Below, one piece after another: positions 41,132 to 50,098 of a stretch of 50,316 nucleotides of DNA. The position numbers and the translations under genes were made by a program. The stretch is from JAPHSX01 sp050298555 (lineage in GTDB: Bacteria; Pseudomonadota; Gammaproteobacteria; Thiohalomonadales; Thiohalomonadaceae). How positions within the stretch are numbered: position 1 is the stretch's first letter; every line of letters begins with the position of its first letter. Location of the stretch: positions 1 through 50,316 of the forward strand of contig JBNKUL010000085.1 of the NCBI GenBank assembly GCA_050298555.1. The letters are read 5' to 3'. Under the pieces are notes generated by a model. The model was not told where the DNA came from. It searched no databases and saw only the letters and a list, made by a program, of their open reading frames with translations.

Positions 41132-42280
41132 TTATTCGAACAGCAGCAGGACGCTGTCCTTGGCGATCTGTACCAGGCCGCCCTCGGCCACGTCCTGCAG
41201 AGCCACCAGTTTGCGTTCGGCAATCAACTCGTCACCCAGGCGGATGTTGACGCTGCCGAAGGCCTCGCCGCGGCTTACCGGGGCGATGATGGTCTTGTCG
41301 ATGTTCATCGAGGCCTTGAGGCTCTTGTACTGGCCGCGCGGCACGGTGATATAGAGTTCGTTCTGCAGCCCCAGCTGCAGCGCCTCGCTTTCGCCCTTCC
41401 ATACCCGCATCTGCTTCAGCTCCTGGCCTGCCTGGTAGAGGCGGTGGGTCTCGTAGAAGCGGAAGCCGTAGTTGAGCAGCTTCTGGCTCTCCTGGGCGCG
41501 CGCCTTTTCGCTACGGGTGCCCATCACCACCGAGATCAGGCGCATCTCCTGACGCTTGGCCGATGAGACCAGGCAGAAGCCGGCCGCCTCGGTGTGGCCG
41601 GTCTTGATGCCGTCCACGCTCTTGTCGCGGAACAGCAGCAGGTTGCGGTTGTTCTGCGAGATGTTGTTGTAGGTGTAGCTCTTCTCCGAGTACCAGTCGT
41701 AGTGGTCGGGGAAGTCGCGGATGATCGCCGCGGCCAGCAGCGCCATGTCACGCGGTGTGGTGTAGTGCTCCTTCGCCGGCAGGCCGGTGCTGTTGGCGAA
41801 GTGGGTACCGGTCAGCCCCAGCCGCTTGGCGTGGGCGTTCATCAGCGGCACGAAGCTCTCTTCGCTGCCTGCCACATACTCGGCCAGGGCAACGCTGGCG
41901 TCGTTGCCCGACTGGATGATCAGGCCTTTCAGCAGCTTCTCCACCGTGACCTCACTGCCCACCTCGATGAACATGCGCGAGCCGGGCATGCGCCACGCCT
42001 TCTCGCTGACACGCACCTTGTCCTGCAGTGAAATGTGGCCCGACTTGAGTTCGTGGGAGACCACATAGGCGGTCATCATCTTGGTCAGGCTGGCCGGCTC
42101 CAGGCGTTGGTGCGACTTGTCGGCCGCGATCACCTGGCCACTGTGGTAGTCCATCAGGATATAGCCGGTCGCCGCCAATTTGGGCGGTGAGGGGATGATG
42201 GAGGGCGCGGCCTGTGCCGTCGCGGCAAGCACGAAGAGGAGGATGGCGGTAAAGAGGGCGTTGAGTCGGTTCATAGGCAT
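41132..42280 (-). CDS. dacA: D-alanyl-D-alanine carboxypeptidase (PBP5/6 type)
   Basis: A 382-aa low-molecular-mass penicillin-binding protein that removes the terminal D-Ala of peptidoglycan stem peptides. The signal peptide is LNALFTAILLFVLAATAQA. The catalytic Ser-Lys is in EPASLTKMM, the SxN motif in IQSGNDASV, and the KTG motif in DGIKTGHTE. The C-terminal third (about 280-370) is the beta-rich PBP5_C domain, and the last residues form an amphipathic anchor (LVQIAKDSVLLLFE). Intact and of standard length. rlpA stops 94 bp upstream. Confidence 0.95.
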   Translation of the reverse strand: MPMNRLNALFTAILLFVLAATAQAAPSIIPSPPKLAATGYILMDYHSGQVIAADKSHQRLEPASLTKMMTAYVVSHELKSGHISLQDKVRVSEKAWRMPGSRMFIEVGSEVTVEKLLKGLIIQSGNDASVALAEYVAGSEESFVPLMNAHAKRLGLTGTHFANSTGLPAKEHYTTPRDMALLAAAIIRDFPDHYDWYSEKSYTYNNISQNNRNLLLFRDKSVDGIKTGHTEAAGFCLVSSAKRQEMRLISVVMGTRSEKARAQESQKLLNYGFRFYETHRLYQAGQELKQMRVWKGESEALQLGLQNELYITVPRGQYKSLKASMNIDKTIIAPVSRGEAFGSVNIRLGDELIAERKLVALQDVAEGGLVQIAKDSVLLLFE

Positions 42281-42374
42281 ACAGCTGTCGAAACAGGGGA
42301 TAAATGGCGAAACAGGCGGCTATTCTACCGGTTTAGCGGCAAAATTGCAGGACGCCGTGGCGGCAGGGGGTGGT

Positions 42375-43187
42375 CTAGTCGATGACGATGTTAGCCACGC
42401 CCATTCCCATGTCGTGAATATGGGAGGCGAGGGTGTCGGCCTCTTCGATGGAGGCGATGGGGCCGATGCGGATGGCGTAGATGTTCTTACGGTCCACCTC
42501 GGTACGCAACACCGAGGCCTGGGTGACGTTGCTCAGGGCCAGCTGGGCGCGTAGCGACTCGGCGCTGTTGCGGTCGATAAAGGAGCCCATCTGCAGGAAC
42601 AGCTGGTTATGCGTAACGCCGGATGGTTGGGCGCTGGCGACGATGGTGGTATCGATGCGCTGGCCCGGCTCCAGGGCGCGAATCTCCACCTTGCCGGTGC
42701 CCCTGGAGGCAAACCCCAGCTTGCTCGCCGCGGCGTAGGAGAGGTCGATAATGCGGTCGCCGTGGAACGGGCCGCGGTCGTTTACCCGCACCACCACGCG
42801 CTTGCCGTTGTCCAGGTTGGTCACCTGCAGGTAGGAGGGGATGGGCAGTGTCTTGTGCGCCGCGGTCATGGCGTACATGTTGTAGGTCTCGCCGTTGGAG
42901 GTCTTGCGGCCGTGGAACTTCTTGCCGTACCAGGAGGCGATGCCGCGCTTTACATAGCCGGTGCTCTGCTCCATCACGTAGTAGCGCTTACCGTTAACCA
43001 CATAGGTGCGGGGATTGCCGGCGCGGGTGCGCTTTTCGTATTTGGGCACGGCGTCGGGCAGGTGGTCGAAGTTCTGCGCCCGCTTCGGCCCGGAGTCGCG
43101 CGAGCCGAGGGTGCAACCGCCCAGCAGCAGCGCAGCCGCCATCACGGCAAGCAGGCTGGTACGGGTTGTGGCGGTCACTCTCTTCAT
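42375..43187 (-). CDS. rlpA: RlpA lipoprotein, septal ring lytic transglycosylase
   Basis: A 270-aa outer-membrane lipoprotein. The lipobox is LLGGC (Cys about residue 25). The double-psi beta-barrel core has GIASWYGKKFHGRKTSNGETY and RVNDRGPFHGDRIIDLSYAAA with the catalytic Glu/Asp/His region. A C-terminal SPOR domain (about 190-270, QMGSFIDRNSAESLRAQL) should bind glycan strands stripped of peptides at the septum. RlpA cleaves such naked glycans. It begins 5 bp after mltB. Confidence 0.93.
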   Translation of the reverse strand: MKRVTATTRTSLLAVMAAALLLGGCTLGSRDSGPKRAQNFDHLPDAVPKYEKRTRAGNPRTYVVNGKRYYVMEQSTGYVKRGIASWYGKKFHGRKTSNGETYNMYAMTAAHKTLPIPSYLQVTNLDNGKRVVVRVNDRGPFHGDRIIDLSYAAASKLGFASRGTGKVEIRALEPGQRIDTTIVASAQPSGVTHNQLFLQMGSFIDRNSAESLRAQLALSNVTQASVLRTEVDRKNIYAIRIGPIASIEEADTLASHIHDMGMGVANIVID

Positions 43188-43192
43188 GCGGG

Positions 43193-44209
43193 TTATCCTG
43201 ACTTCCGGGGCGATGCGTTGCGCAATTCGGCGGCTCTTGAGGTAAGTATAGCCTCACTCAACTGGTGGACCGCCATGGCGTAGAGCGGGCTGCGGTTGTA
43301 GCGGGTGATGACGTAGAAGTTGTGCAGCGTCACCCAGTACTCCTTGTGCTGCGCATCGCTCTCCAGTTCCAGCAGCGCTACCTTCTGCTCCTCCACCGGT
43401 TTCATCGGCATTACACCGGCGGCCTTGAGCTGGCGCAGCTCGATCGCGGGTTTGAAGTTCTGGCCCAGGTACTGCTCGGGGGCCTTGCCCTTAAGTTCGG
43501 CACGGCTGGTGACCGGCTCGCCCAGCTTCCAGCGGTGCTGGTGGAAGTAGTTGGCGACGCTGCCGATGATGTCGGCGCGGTTGTCCCACAGGTCGCGGTG
43601 GCCGTCTTTATCGAAGTCGACGGCGTAGTGGCGGAAGCTGCTGGGGATGAACTGCGGCATCCCCATCGCCCCGGCGTAGGAGCCGAGGAACTCCAGCGGG
43701 TCGCGCTGCTCCTCGCGGGCCATCAGCAGGAACTCCTTAATCTGGCCGCGGAAGAACTTGCTGCGCTTGGGGTAGCCGAAGCCGAGGGTGCTGAGTGCCT
43801 CCACCACCTTATAAGTGCCCTTGTGGCGACCGTAGTAGGTCTCGACGCCGATAATGGCGACGATGATGTGGGCCGGCACGCCGTACTCTTTCTCCGCCTG
43901 GGCCAGCAGTGCGGCGTTTTCCGCCCAGAATTCCACTCCGCCGCGAATGCGCTTCTCGGTGAGGAAGATGGGGCGGTACTGGTGCCACGGCTTCGATTCG
44001 GCGGGGCGGGTGATGGTCTCGATGATCTTGGGGTGGAATTCCACCCGGGCGAACAGGGCGGTCAGCTCGTCGCGGTCAAAACCGTGCTCCTGCACCATTT
44101 CGTCGATCAGGGTACGGGTATCGGCAAACTTGTCGAGTACGCTCTCGGCGCTCACCGGCCCGCTTAGGGCAAGGAGCAGCGCGAGTAACAGGGGGAGTGG
44201 CTTGCGCAT
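43193..44209 (-). CDS. mltB: Membrane-bound lytic murein transglycosylase B
   Basis: A 338-aa lytic transglycosylase. The catalytic Glu is in IIGVETYYGRHKGTYKV, followed by GSYAGAMGMPQFIPSSF and DLWDNRADIIGSVANYF, all MltB landmarks. The signal peptide (MRKPLPLLLALLLALSGPVSA) lacks a lipobox Cys, unlike E. coli MltB, so it is probably a periplasmic and not a lipid-anchored form. Placed between rodA and rlpA, in the elongation cluster. Confidence 0.93.
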   Translation of the reverse strand: MRKPLPLLLALLLALSGPVSAESVLDKFADTRTLIDEMVQEHGFDRDELTALFARVEFHPKIIETITRPAESKPWHQYRPIFLTEKRIRGGVEFWAENAALLAQAEKEYGVPAHIIVAIIGVETYYGRHKGTYKVVEALSTLGFGYPKRSKFFRGQIKEFLLMAREEQRDPLEFLGSYAGAMGMPQFIPSSFRHYAVDFDKDGHRDLWDNRADIIGSVANYFHQHRWKLGEPVTSRAELKGKAPEQYLGQNFKPAIELRQLKAAGVMPMKPVEEQKVALLELESDAQHKEYWVTLHNFYVITRYNRSPLYAMAVHQLSEAILTSRAAELRNASPRKSG

Positions 44210-44218
44210 GACTATTAT

Positions 44219-45331
44219 CTATTCCTTCAACAGCTTACGGTGCGTGTGGATGGACATCAGGATACCGAATGCGGCCATCAAGGTCACCATGGAGCTGCCG
44301 CCGTAGCTAATCAAGGGCAGCGGCACCCCGACTACCGGCAGCAGGCCGCTGACCATGCCGATGTTGACGAAGACATAGATCAGGAAGGTCATGGTCAGCG
44401 CCCCGGCCAGCAGGCGACCGAAGCTGTCCTGCGCCTCCAGCGCGATGTAGAGGCCGCGCAGCACGATAAAGAGGTAGAGCGCCAGCAGCAGCAGAATGCC
44501 GATGAAACCGAACTCCTCGCCGAACACGGCGAAGATGAAGTCGGTGTGGCGTTCGGGCAGGAACTCCAGGTGCGACTGGGTACCATTGAGCCACCCCTTG
44601 CCGTAGCTACCGCCGGAGCCGATGGCGATCTTCGACTGGATGATGTGGTAGCCCGAGCCGAGCGGGTCGCTCTCCGGGTTGAGGAAGGTGAGCACACGGC
44701 GGCGCTGGTAGTCGTGCATGCCGAAGGACCAGAGCAGCCAGGCGGCGGGCACCGCCAGTACCGAGGCGATGCCGATAATGCGCCACTGCAGCCCGGCGAA
44801 CAGCAGTACGAAGATGCCGGAGGTGGCGATCAGCAGCGAGGTGCCGAGGTCAGGCTGTTTGGCGATCAGCAGGGTGGGCACCAGGGCGATGAGGGCGGCT
44901 ATCGCCAGGTGGCTGAGGCGCGGTGGCAGCGGCTTCTCCGCCAGGTACCAGGCGACCATCATCGGCACCGCCAGCTTCATCAGCTCCGAGGGCTGGAAAC
45001 GGAACGAACCGAGCCGCAGCCAGCGTTGCGCCCCCTTACCGGTATCGCCGAACACCAGCACCAGCACCAGCATGATGAGGCCGAAGGCGAAGATCCAGCG
45101 GGTCCAGCGCATCAGGGTGTCGGGGTTGATCTGGGCGAACAGCAGCATCACGCCGAAGGAGACGCCGAGGCGGGTGACCTGCTTCCACAACTGCGCCTCA
45201 TCCTGATTGGCGGCGCTGTAGAGGATCATCAGGCCGACCCCCGCCAGCAGCAGCAGCGCCGCCAGCAGTGGCGGGTCGAGGTGGAGGCGGCGGAACAGGC
45301 CGTGGCTGGAGGAGGCGTCGCTGAGCAGCAT
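44219..45331 (-). CDS. rodA: Peptidoglycan glycosyltransferase RodA
   Basis: A 370-aa SEDS polymerase with ten predicted membrane helices that polymerises lipid II during lateral wall growth. The SEDS landmarks are present: GKGAQRWLRLGSFRFQPSELMKLA (in two parts), KQPDLGTSLL with the catalytic Asp region, GWLNGTQSHLEFLPERHTDFIFAVFGEE, and GVPLPLISYGGSSM. Its ATG overlaps the mrdA stop by one base (TGATG), consistent with the fixed stoichiometry of the RodA-PBP2 complex. Confidence 0.95.
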   Translation of the reverse strand: MLLSDASSSHGLFRRLHLDPPLLAALLLLAGVGLMILYSAANQDEAQLWKQVTRLGVSFGVMLLFAQINPDTLMRWTRWIFAFGLIMLVLVLVFGDTGKGAQRWLRLGSFRFQPSELMKLAVPMMVAWYLAEKPLPPRLSHLAIAALIALVPTLLIAKQPDLGTSLLIATSGIFVLLFAGLQWRIIGIASVLAVPAAWLLWSFGMHDYQRRRVLTFLNPESDPLGSGYHIIQSKIAIGSGGSYGKGWLNGTQSHLEFLPERHTDFIFAVFGEEFGFIGILLLLALYLFIVLRGLYIALEAQDSFGRLLAGALTMTFLIYVFVNIGMVSGLLPVVGVPLPLISYGGSSMVTLMAAFGILMSIHTHRKLLKE

Positions 45332-47208
45332 CAGGGGCTTTCCTTGTTGGGTTGGTCGCCCACCAGGTAGCGATCGATCACCTTGCGGGCGATGGGGGCC
45401 GCCACGGCGCCACCGCTGCCACCGTTCTCCACGATCAGGGCAACGGCGATCTTCGGATCCTCTACCGGGGCGAAGGCGATGAACAGGGCGTGGTCACGCA
45501 GCCGCTTGGTGATCTCCTCGGCATCGTACTCGGCGTCCTGGGCGATGGAGAATACCTGCGCGGTACCGGTCTTGCCCGCCATTTTATAGCGCAGCCCGCG
45601 GTTGATACGGCGTGCGGTACCGTGGAGGTCATGCACCACCTTGGTCATCGCCCGCTTGATACGCCACCAGTTGCCCTCGTCGCTGACCGGCAGCTGCGAC
45701 AACAGTTTGGGTGGCTGTTCGGTGACCTGCTGGCTATTCGGGGCCTGTAGCCGGTTCACCACTCGGGGCAGCATGTGCTGGCCGCGCAGCGACAGGGTGG
45801 CGGTGGCGCTGGCCAGCTGCAGCGGTGTGGCCAGATAGAAGCCCTGGCCGATTCCGGTGATCAGGGTCTCGCCGGGGAACCACGGCTCCTTGTGCACGCG
45901 CCGTTTCCAGGCGCGGCTGGGCAGCAGGCCGCCGGCCTCACCGCCGATGTCGATGCCGCTACGCTTGCCGAAGCCGAACTGGGCCATGTAACTGGAGATC
46001 TTGTCGATGCCCAGTTTCAGAGAGAGGTCGTAGAAGAAGACGTCGCAGGACTCGACGATGGCACGGGTCAGGCCGATGGTGCCGTGGCCGGTCTTCTTCC
46101 AGTCGCGGTAGCGGTGGTCGTCGTTCTTCAGGCTGTACCACCCCTTGCAGGCCACCGCATCGAGGGTGGTGATCTCGTTCAGTTCCAGCCCCGCCAGGCC
46201 GATGAAGGGCTTGGTGGTGGAGCCGGGCGGGTATTGGCCGCGCAGGGCGCGGTTGAACAGCGGCTGGTTACGGTTGTCGCGCAGTTCCGTGTAGGTCTTG
46301 AGCGGGATACCGTTAACGAACAGGTTGGGGTCGTAGCTGGGGACGCTGACCAGGCTAAGCACCGCGCCACTTTCCGGCTCTATCGCCACCAGGGCGCCGC
46401 GCTCCTTGCCGAAGGCCTGGTGGGCCTCGCGCTGCAGGCGGGTGTCGATGTTGAGGTAGAGGTTCTGACCCGGTTTGGGTGGGGTGCTGTCCAGCACCCG
46501 CAGTACCCGGCCCCTGGCGTTGGTCTCCACCTGCTGGTAACCGACCTCGCCGTGCAGCTGTTGCTCGTAGCTCTTCTCCACGCCGATCTTGCCGACGTAG
46601 GTGGTGGCCGCGTAGTTGGTGGGGTCGAGCCGCTGCAGCTCTTTTTCATTGATGCGCCCGACATAGCCGACGCTGTGGGCGGTCAGCACGCCCAGCGGAT
46701 AGTGGCGGGTGAGGGTGGCGTTGATCTCCACCCCCGGCAGGCGGTGGCCGTTGACCGCGATCAGCGCCACCTCCCTGTCGTCGAGGCGGAAGCGTAGTGG
46801 TACCGCCTCAAAGCGGCGGCGGCGCTTGAGCTCGCGGCGAAAGCGTTCGAGGTCCTCTTCGCTGACCTGGATCAGCTTGGCGATCTCGGCCAGGGTCTGA
46901 TCCATGTCATCGACCCGTTCGGCCACCAGCTCCAGGCTGAAGGTGGGGAGGTTCTGTGCCAGCACTACGCCGTTGCGGTCGAAGATCAGGCCGCGGGTGG
47001 GAGCGAGGGGCTGTACGCTCACCCGGTTGTTGGTGGAGAGGGTGGTGTAGTGCTCATGCTGTACCTGCTGCAGGTAGAACATGCGGGCGATGAGGATGGC
47101 CATCAGCAGCAGGCTGAAGGCCAGCGCAACGATGGCGCGGACCTTGAACAGGTGGCGTTCCCGGATCGGGTTCTTCAGCAGGGTGACCCGGCGCTTCATC
47201 AGGGGCAC
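45331..47208 (-). CDS. mrdA: Penicillin-binding protein 2, elongation transpeptidase
   Basis: A 625-aa class-B PBP, partner of RodA. One N-terminal membrane helix (about 25-47), the pedestal domain (about 50-250) and the transpeptidase domain. The catalytic Ser is in PPGSTTKPF, the SxN motif in VESCDVFFYD (SxC, the usual form in PBP2), and KTG in MAGKTGTAQV. I keep the GTG at 47208 because GGTGAG lies 8 bp upstream; an ATG at 47199 is a possible alternative. mreD ends 4 bp upstream. Confidence 0.95.
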   Translation of the reverse strand: MPLMKRRVTLLKNPIRERHLFKVRAIVALAFSLLLMAILIARMFYLQQVQHEHYTTLSTNNRVSVQPLAPTRGLIFDRNGVVLAQNLPTFSLELVAERVDDMDQTLAEIAKLIQVSEEDLERFRRELKRRRRFEAVPLRFRLDDREVALIAVNGHRLPGVEINATLTRHYPLGVLTAHSVGYVGRINEKELQRLDPTNYAATTYVGKIGVEKSYEQQLHGEVGYQQVETNARGRVLRVLDSTPPKPGQNLYLNIDTRLQREAHQAFGKERGALVAIEPESGAVLSLVSVPSYDPNLFVNGIPLKTYTELRDNRNQPLFNRALRGQYPPGSTTKPFIGLAGLELNEITTLDAVACKGWYSLKNDDHRYRDWKKTGHGTIGLTRAIVESCDVFFYDLSLKLGIDKISSYMAQFGFGKRSGIDIGGEAGGLLPSRAWKRRVHKEPWFPGETLITGIGQGFYLATPLQLASATATLSLRGQHMLPRVVNRLQAPNSQQVTEQPPKLLSQLPVSDEGNWWRIKRAMTKVVHDLHGTARRINRGLRYKMAGKTGTAQVFSIAQDAEYDAEEITKRLRDHALFIAFAPVEDPKIAVALIVENGGSGGAVAAPIARKVIDRYLVGDQPNKESP

Positions 47209-47212
47209 GGTA

Positions 47213-47701
47213 CTAACTCACCTTATATTTACGGCGTATATCCCGCAGTATGACGAACACCCAGGGCCACAGCAGCATGGTGGTGAAGGCGGGCAGCCAG
47301 GAGAGCAGGCTCTTCGGTGGCTCGCCGATGAAGCCCTTGATCCAGACCATCAGTACCTGCTGGAACAGCACCAGCAGCAGCACCACCAGCGCCTGTTGCC
47401 CCACCGGGTAGACGCGCAGGCGCTGGTGCAGGCTGAGGGTGAAGTAGGCGATGAGTGCCATTGCCATCGCGTACTGCCCCAGCACCGCACCATGCACCAC
47501 ATCGAGAAACAGCCCGGCCATCCAGCCGATGCCAACGCCGACCCGTTGTGGCAGTGCCATGCACCAGTAGATCAGCACCATGGTGACCCACTCTGGCCGC
47601 AGGTAGGCGGCCCACTCGGGCAGCGGCAGCAGGGTGAGCATGAGAGCGGTGACGAAGGTCAGCAGGATCACCCCGCCACCGCGGTGGTGGGTCATCCTCA
47701 T
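47213..47701 (-). CDS. mreD: Rod shape-determining protein MreD
   Basis: A 162-aa inner-membrane protein with about five helices. I chose the ATG at 47701, which overlaps the mreC stop (ATGA) and follows GGAGAAGGG, over an open-frame codon further upstream inside mreC. The RPEWVTMVLIYWCMALPQRVGVGIGW segment (in two parts, residues about 35-60) and the GLFLDVVHGAVLGQYA stretch are MreD-typical. It works in the MreBCD-RodA-PBP2 elongation complex. Confidence 0.9.
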   Translation of the reverse strand: MRMTHHRGGGVILLTFVTALMLTLLPLPEWAAYLRPEWVTMVLIYWCMALPQRVGVGIGWMAGLFLDVVHGAVLGQYAMAMALIAYFTLSLHQRLRVYPVGQQALVVLLLVLFQQVLMVWIKGFIGEPPKSLLSWLPAFTTMLLWPWVFVILRDIRRKYKVS

Positions 47702-48534
47702 TCGCCCTTCTCCTTGCTGCCCGGCCATACCAGCAGCACCTCGCGGGTGCGTTTGAGGTGGGCCAGCGGGGTCGCGCTGACGCTGGCGTAGGGCTGGGAG
47801 GGGTCCTTGTCGATGCGACTCACCGTGGCCACCGGGTAGCCGGGCGGGAAGCGCAGCCCCAGGCCGGAGGTGACCAGCAGGTCGCCCACCTCGATGTCGG
47901 CGTTATTGGGCAGGTGAGGGATGTCGAGGATGCCGTCCTCGCCGGTGCCCACCGCCAGGGTGCGCAGGCCGTTGCGGTTGACCTGTACCGGTACCGAGTG
48001 GCTGGGGTCGGTGATGAGGATGGCGCTACTGGAGAAGGGGGCGGTGTCGACCACCTGGCCGATGACGCCGTGGGCATCGACCAGGGGGTGGCCGGCAAAG
48101 ACGCCGTCGTTCTCCCCCTTGTTAAGCAGTACCAGGTGGTGGAAGGGGTCGAAGTCGACCTGCAGCAGTTCGGCGATCAGCACCCGCTCCCACTTGCGGC
48201 TGGATGACTGCAACAGCTCGCGCAGCCGTTTGTTCTCGCTCTCCAGCGCCTTGAATTTCTGTAGTTTGAAGTTGAGCTCCAGCTGCGCGTCGCGCAGCAT
48301 TTTGTTCTCTTCCAGCAGGGTGGTGCGGGTGGCGAAGCTGGTCGAGAGCCAGCCGGCGGTGGCAAAGGGGAGGTCGACCAGGTATTGCAGCGGGTAGACC
48401 AGTGCCGAGATGCCGGCGCGGATTCCCGCCAGGTGGTGTTGGCGGTGGTCCAGGGTCATCAGGGAGACGGAGACGAGTACCAGCAGGGCGGCGCGAACCG
48501 TGATGGATGGCCCTTGGGCAAACAGCAGTTTTAT
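47698..48534 (-). CDS. mreC: Rod shape-determining protein MreC, apparent ATA start
   Basis: A 278-aa single-pass protein: cytoplasmic tip, membrane helix (about 12-28), coiled coil (LLEENKMLRDAQLELNFKLQ and on, about 70-110) and two beta domains that bind PBP2. The first in-frame ATG (48459) would remove the membrane helix. Upstream, the frame reads IKLLFAQGPSITVRAALLVL, matching the standard MreC N-terminus (M)KxLFxxGPS, but its first codon is ATA; a TAG lies two codons before. GAGGGGGGA stands about 6-7 bp before the ATA, ideal for initiation there. No ATG, GTG or TTG lies between the TAG and 48459. CTG two codons on is the only other option. Confidence 0.85.
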   Translation of the reverse strand: MKLLFAQGPSITVRAALLVLVSVSLMTLDHRQHHLAGIRAGISALVYPLQYLVDLPFATAGWLSTSFATRTTLLEENKMLRDAQLELNFKLQKFKALESENKRLRELLQSSSRKWERVLIAELLQVDFDPFHHLVLLNKGENDGVFAGHPLVDAHGVIGQVVDTAPFSSSAILITDPSHSVPVQVNRNGLRTLAVGTGEDGILDIPHLPNNADIEVGDLLVTSGLGLRFPPGYPVATVSRIDKDPSQPYASVSATPLAHLKRTREVLLVWPGSKEKGE

Positions 48535-48569
48535 GGTCTATCCCCCCTCAAGGAGTTGGCTGGCGTGGC

Positions 48570-49628
48570 TTATTCCAGTGCGAAGATGTCGCCACCGTGC
48601 TCGTCCATCAGCTCCAGGGCGCGGCCACCGCCGCGGGCGACACAGGTCAGCGGGTCTTCGGCGATGATCACCGGCAGGCCAGTCTCCTCCATCAACAGGC
48701 GGTCGAGGTCGCGCAGCAGCGCGCCGCCGCCGGTCAGCACCATACCGCGCTCGGCGATATCGGCCCCCAGCTCGGGCGGGGTCTGCTCCAGGCCGGTGCG
48801 TACCGCGCCGACAATGCCGGAGAGCGGTTCCTGCAGCGCCTCGAGGATCTCGTTGGAGTTGAGGGTGAAGCTGCGCGGAATACCCTCGGCCAGGTTGCGG
48901 CCGCGCACCTCGATCTCACGCACCTCGGCGCTGGGATAGGCGGAGCCGATCTCCTCCTTGATGCGCTCGGCGGTGGACTCACCGATCAGGGTGCCGTAGT
49001 TGCGGCGCACGTAGCTGATGATCGCCTCGTCGAAGCGGTCGCCGCCGATGCGTACCGAGTTGGAGTAGACGATGCCATTCAGGGAGAGCACGGCGATCTC
49101 GGTGGTACCGCCGCCGATGTCCAGCACCATCGAACCGCTGGCCTCGGAGATCGGCATACCGGCGCCGATGGCCGCGGCCATCGGCTCCTCAATCAGGTAG
49201 ACCTCGCGGGCACCGGCACCGGCGGCGCTCTCCTTGATGGCGCGGCGCTCCACCTGGGTGGCGCCGCAGGGGACGCAGATGAGGACGCGGGGGCTGGGCT
49301 TGAGCGACTTGAACTTGTTCTCATGCACCTTGCTGATGAAGGTCTGGAGCATCTTCTCGGTGATGGTGAAGTCGGCGATAACGCCGTCCTTCATCGGGCG
49401 GATGGCAATGATATTGCCGGGAGTACGGCCCAGCATCGCCTTGGCCTCGGCACCGACGGCGGCGATGCGCTTGGCAGCGTTGGCGGCACCCTCCTGACGA
49501 ATGGCGACCACGGACGGTTCGTTGAGCACGATCCCCTCACCACGCACGTAAACCAGAGTATTGGCGGTTCCCAGATCGATAGAAATATCGTAGGAAAACA
49601 TCCCCTTAAAACGTCCCAGCAGTCCCAT
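48570..49628 (-). CDS. mreB: Rod shape-determining actin homologue MreB
   Basis: A 352-aa actin-like ATPase that organises the lateral-wall synthesis machinery. The actin-fold motifs are intact: SIDLGTANTLVYV (phosphate 1), PRVLICVPCGATQVERRA (two parts), VLDIGGGTTEIAVLSL (phosphate 2) and MVLTGGGALLRDLD (adenosine). An amphipathic N-terminus (MGLLGRFKGMFSYD) would bind the membrane. It is the first gene of the mre-mrd-lip cluster, 35 bp before mreC's ATA. Confidence 0.96.
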   Translation of the reverse strand: MGLLGRFKGMFSYDISIDLGTANTLVYVRGEGIVLNEPSVVAIRQEGAANAAKRIAAVGAEAKAMLGRTPGNIIAIRPMKDGVIADFTITEKMLQTFISKVHENKFKSLKPSPRVLICVPCGATQVERRAIKESAAGAGAREVYLIEEPMAAAIGAGMPISEASGSMVLDIGGGTTEIAVLSLNGIVYSNSVRIGGDRFDEAIISYVRRNYGTLIGESTAERIKEEIGSAYPSAEVREIEVRGRNLAEGIPRSFTLNSNEILEALQEPLSGIVGAVRTGLEQTPPELGADIAERGMVLTGGGALLRDLDRLLMEETGLPVIIAEDPLTCVARGGGRALELMDEHGGDIFALE

Positions 49629-49771
49629 AAATGTCTTCGCTTGTTGTCGGTTAAATCTATATAAAGGTAATGATCGCGCTAATGTAACAACCTGGCGGGT
49701 CTTTGGGCAAGGTCATATCTGTGATAAGTTCCCCCTTTTTGCGCAATAGCTTCTATTAGCTGGAGTTACCT
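49629..49771. promoter_or_regulatory. Divergent promoter region mreB / gatCA
   Basis: A 143-bp AT-richer gap between the mreB and gatC starts, so it must hold both promoters. On the minus strand TTGTTA and TTTATA are spaced by 19 bp, a mediocre sigma-70 candidate for mreB. A GGAG ribosome site precedes gatC. No operator is evident. Confidence 0.4.
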
Positions 49772-50059
49772 ATGGCACTGGATAAGAGCGATGTCGAGAA
49801 CATCGCACACCTGGCGCGGCTCGCCATCGGCGAGGAGGACGTTCCCGCCTATGCCGAGAACCTGTCCAACATCCTCACCCTGGTCGAACAGATGAATGGC
49901 GTCGACACCAGCGGCGTCACCCCCATGGCCCACCCCCTCGATATGGCGCAGCGCCTGCGCGAGGACGTGGTGAGCGAGGAGAACCAGCGTGAGCACCTGC
50001 AGGCCCACTCGCCGTCGGTAGAGAACGGCCTGTTCCTGGTTCCCAAAGTAATCGAATGA
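49772..50059 (+). CDS. gatC: Asp-tRNA(Asn)/Glu-tRNA(Gln) amidotransferase subunit C
   Basis: A 95-aa small subunit of the GatCAB transamidase, which makes Gln-tRNA or Asn-tRNA from misacylated precursors. It begins MALDKSDVENIAHLARLAI and has LVEQMNGVDTSGVTPMAHPL, the typical GatC core that wraps around GatA, and ends NGLFLVPKVIE. Good ribosome site (TGGAG). gatA follows after 39 bp. Confidence 0.95.
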   Translation: MALDKSDVENIAHLARLAIGEEDVPAYAENLSNILTLVEQMNGVDTSGVTPMAHPLDMAQRLREDVVSEENQREHLQAHSPSVENGLFLVPKVIE

Positions 50060-50098
50060 GCTGTTTCGCCCACGGGCGACACCTGAAGAGACATACCC

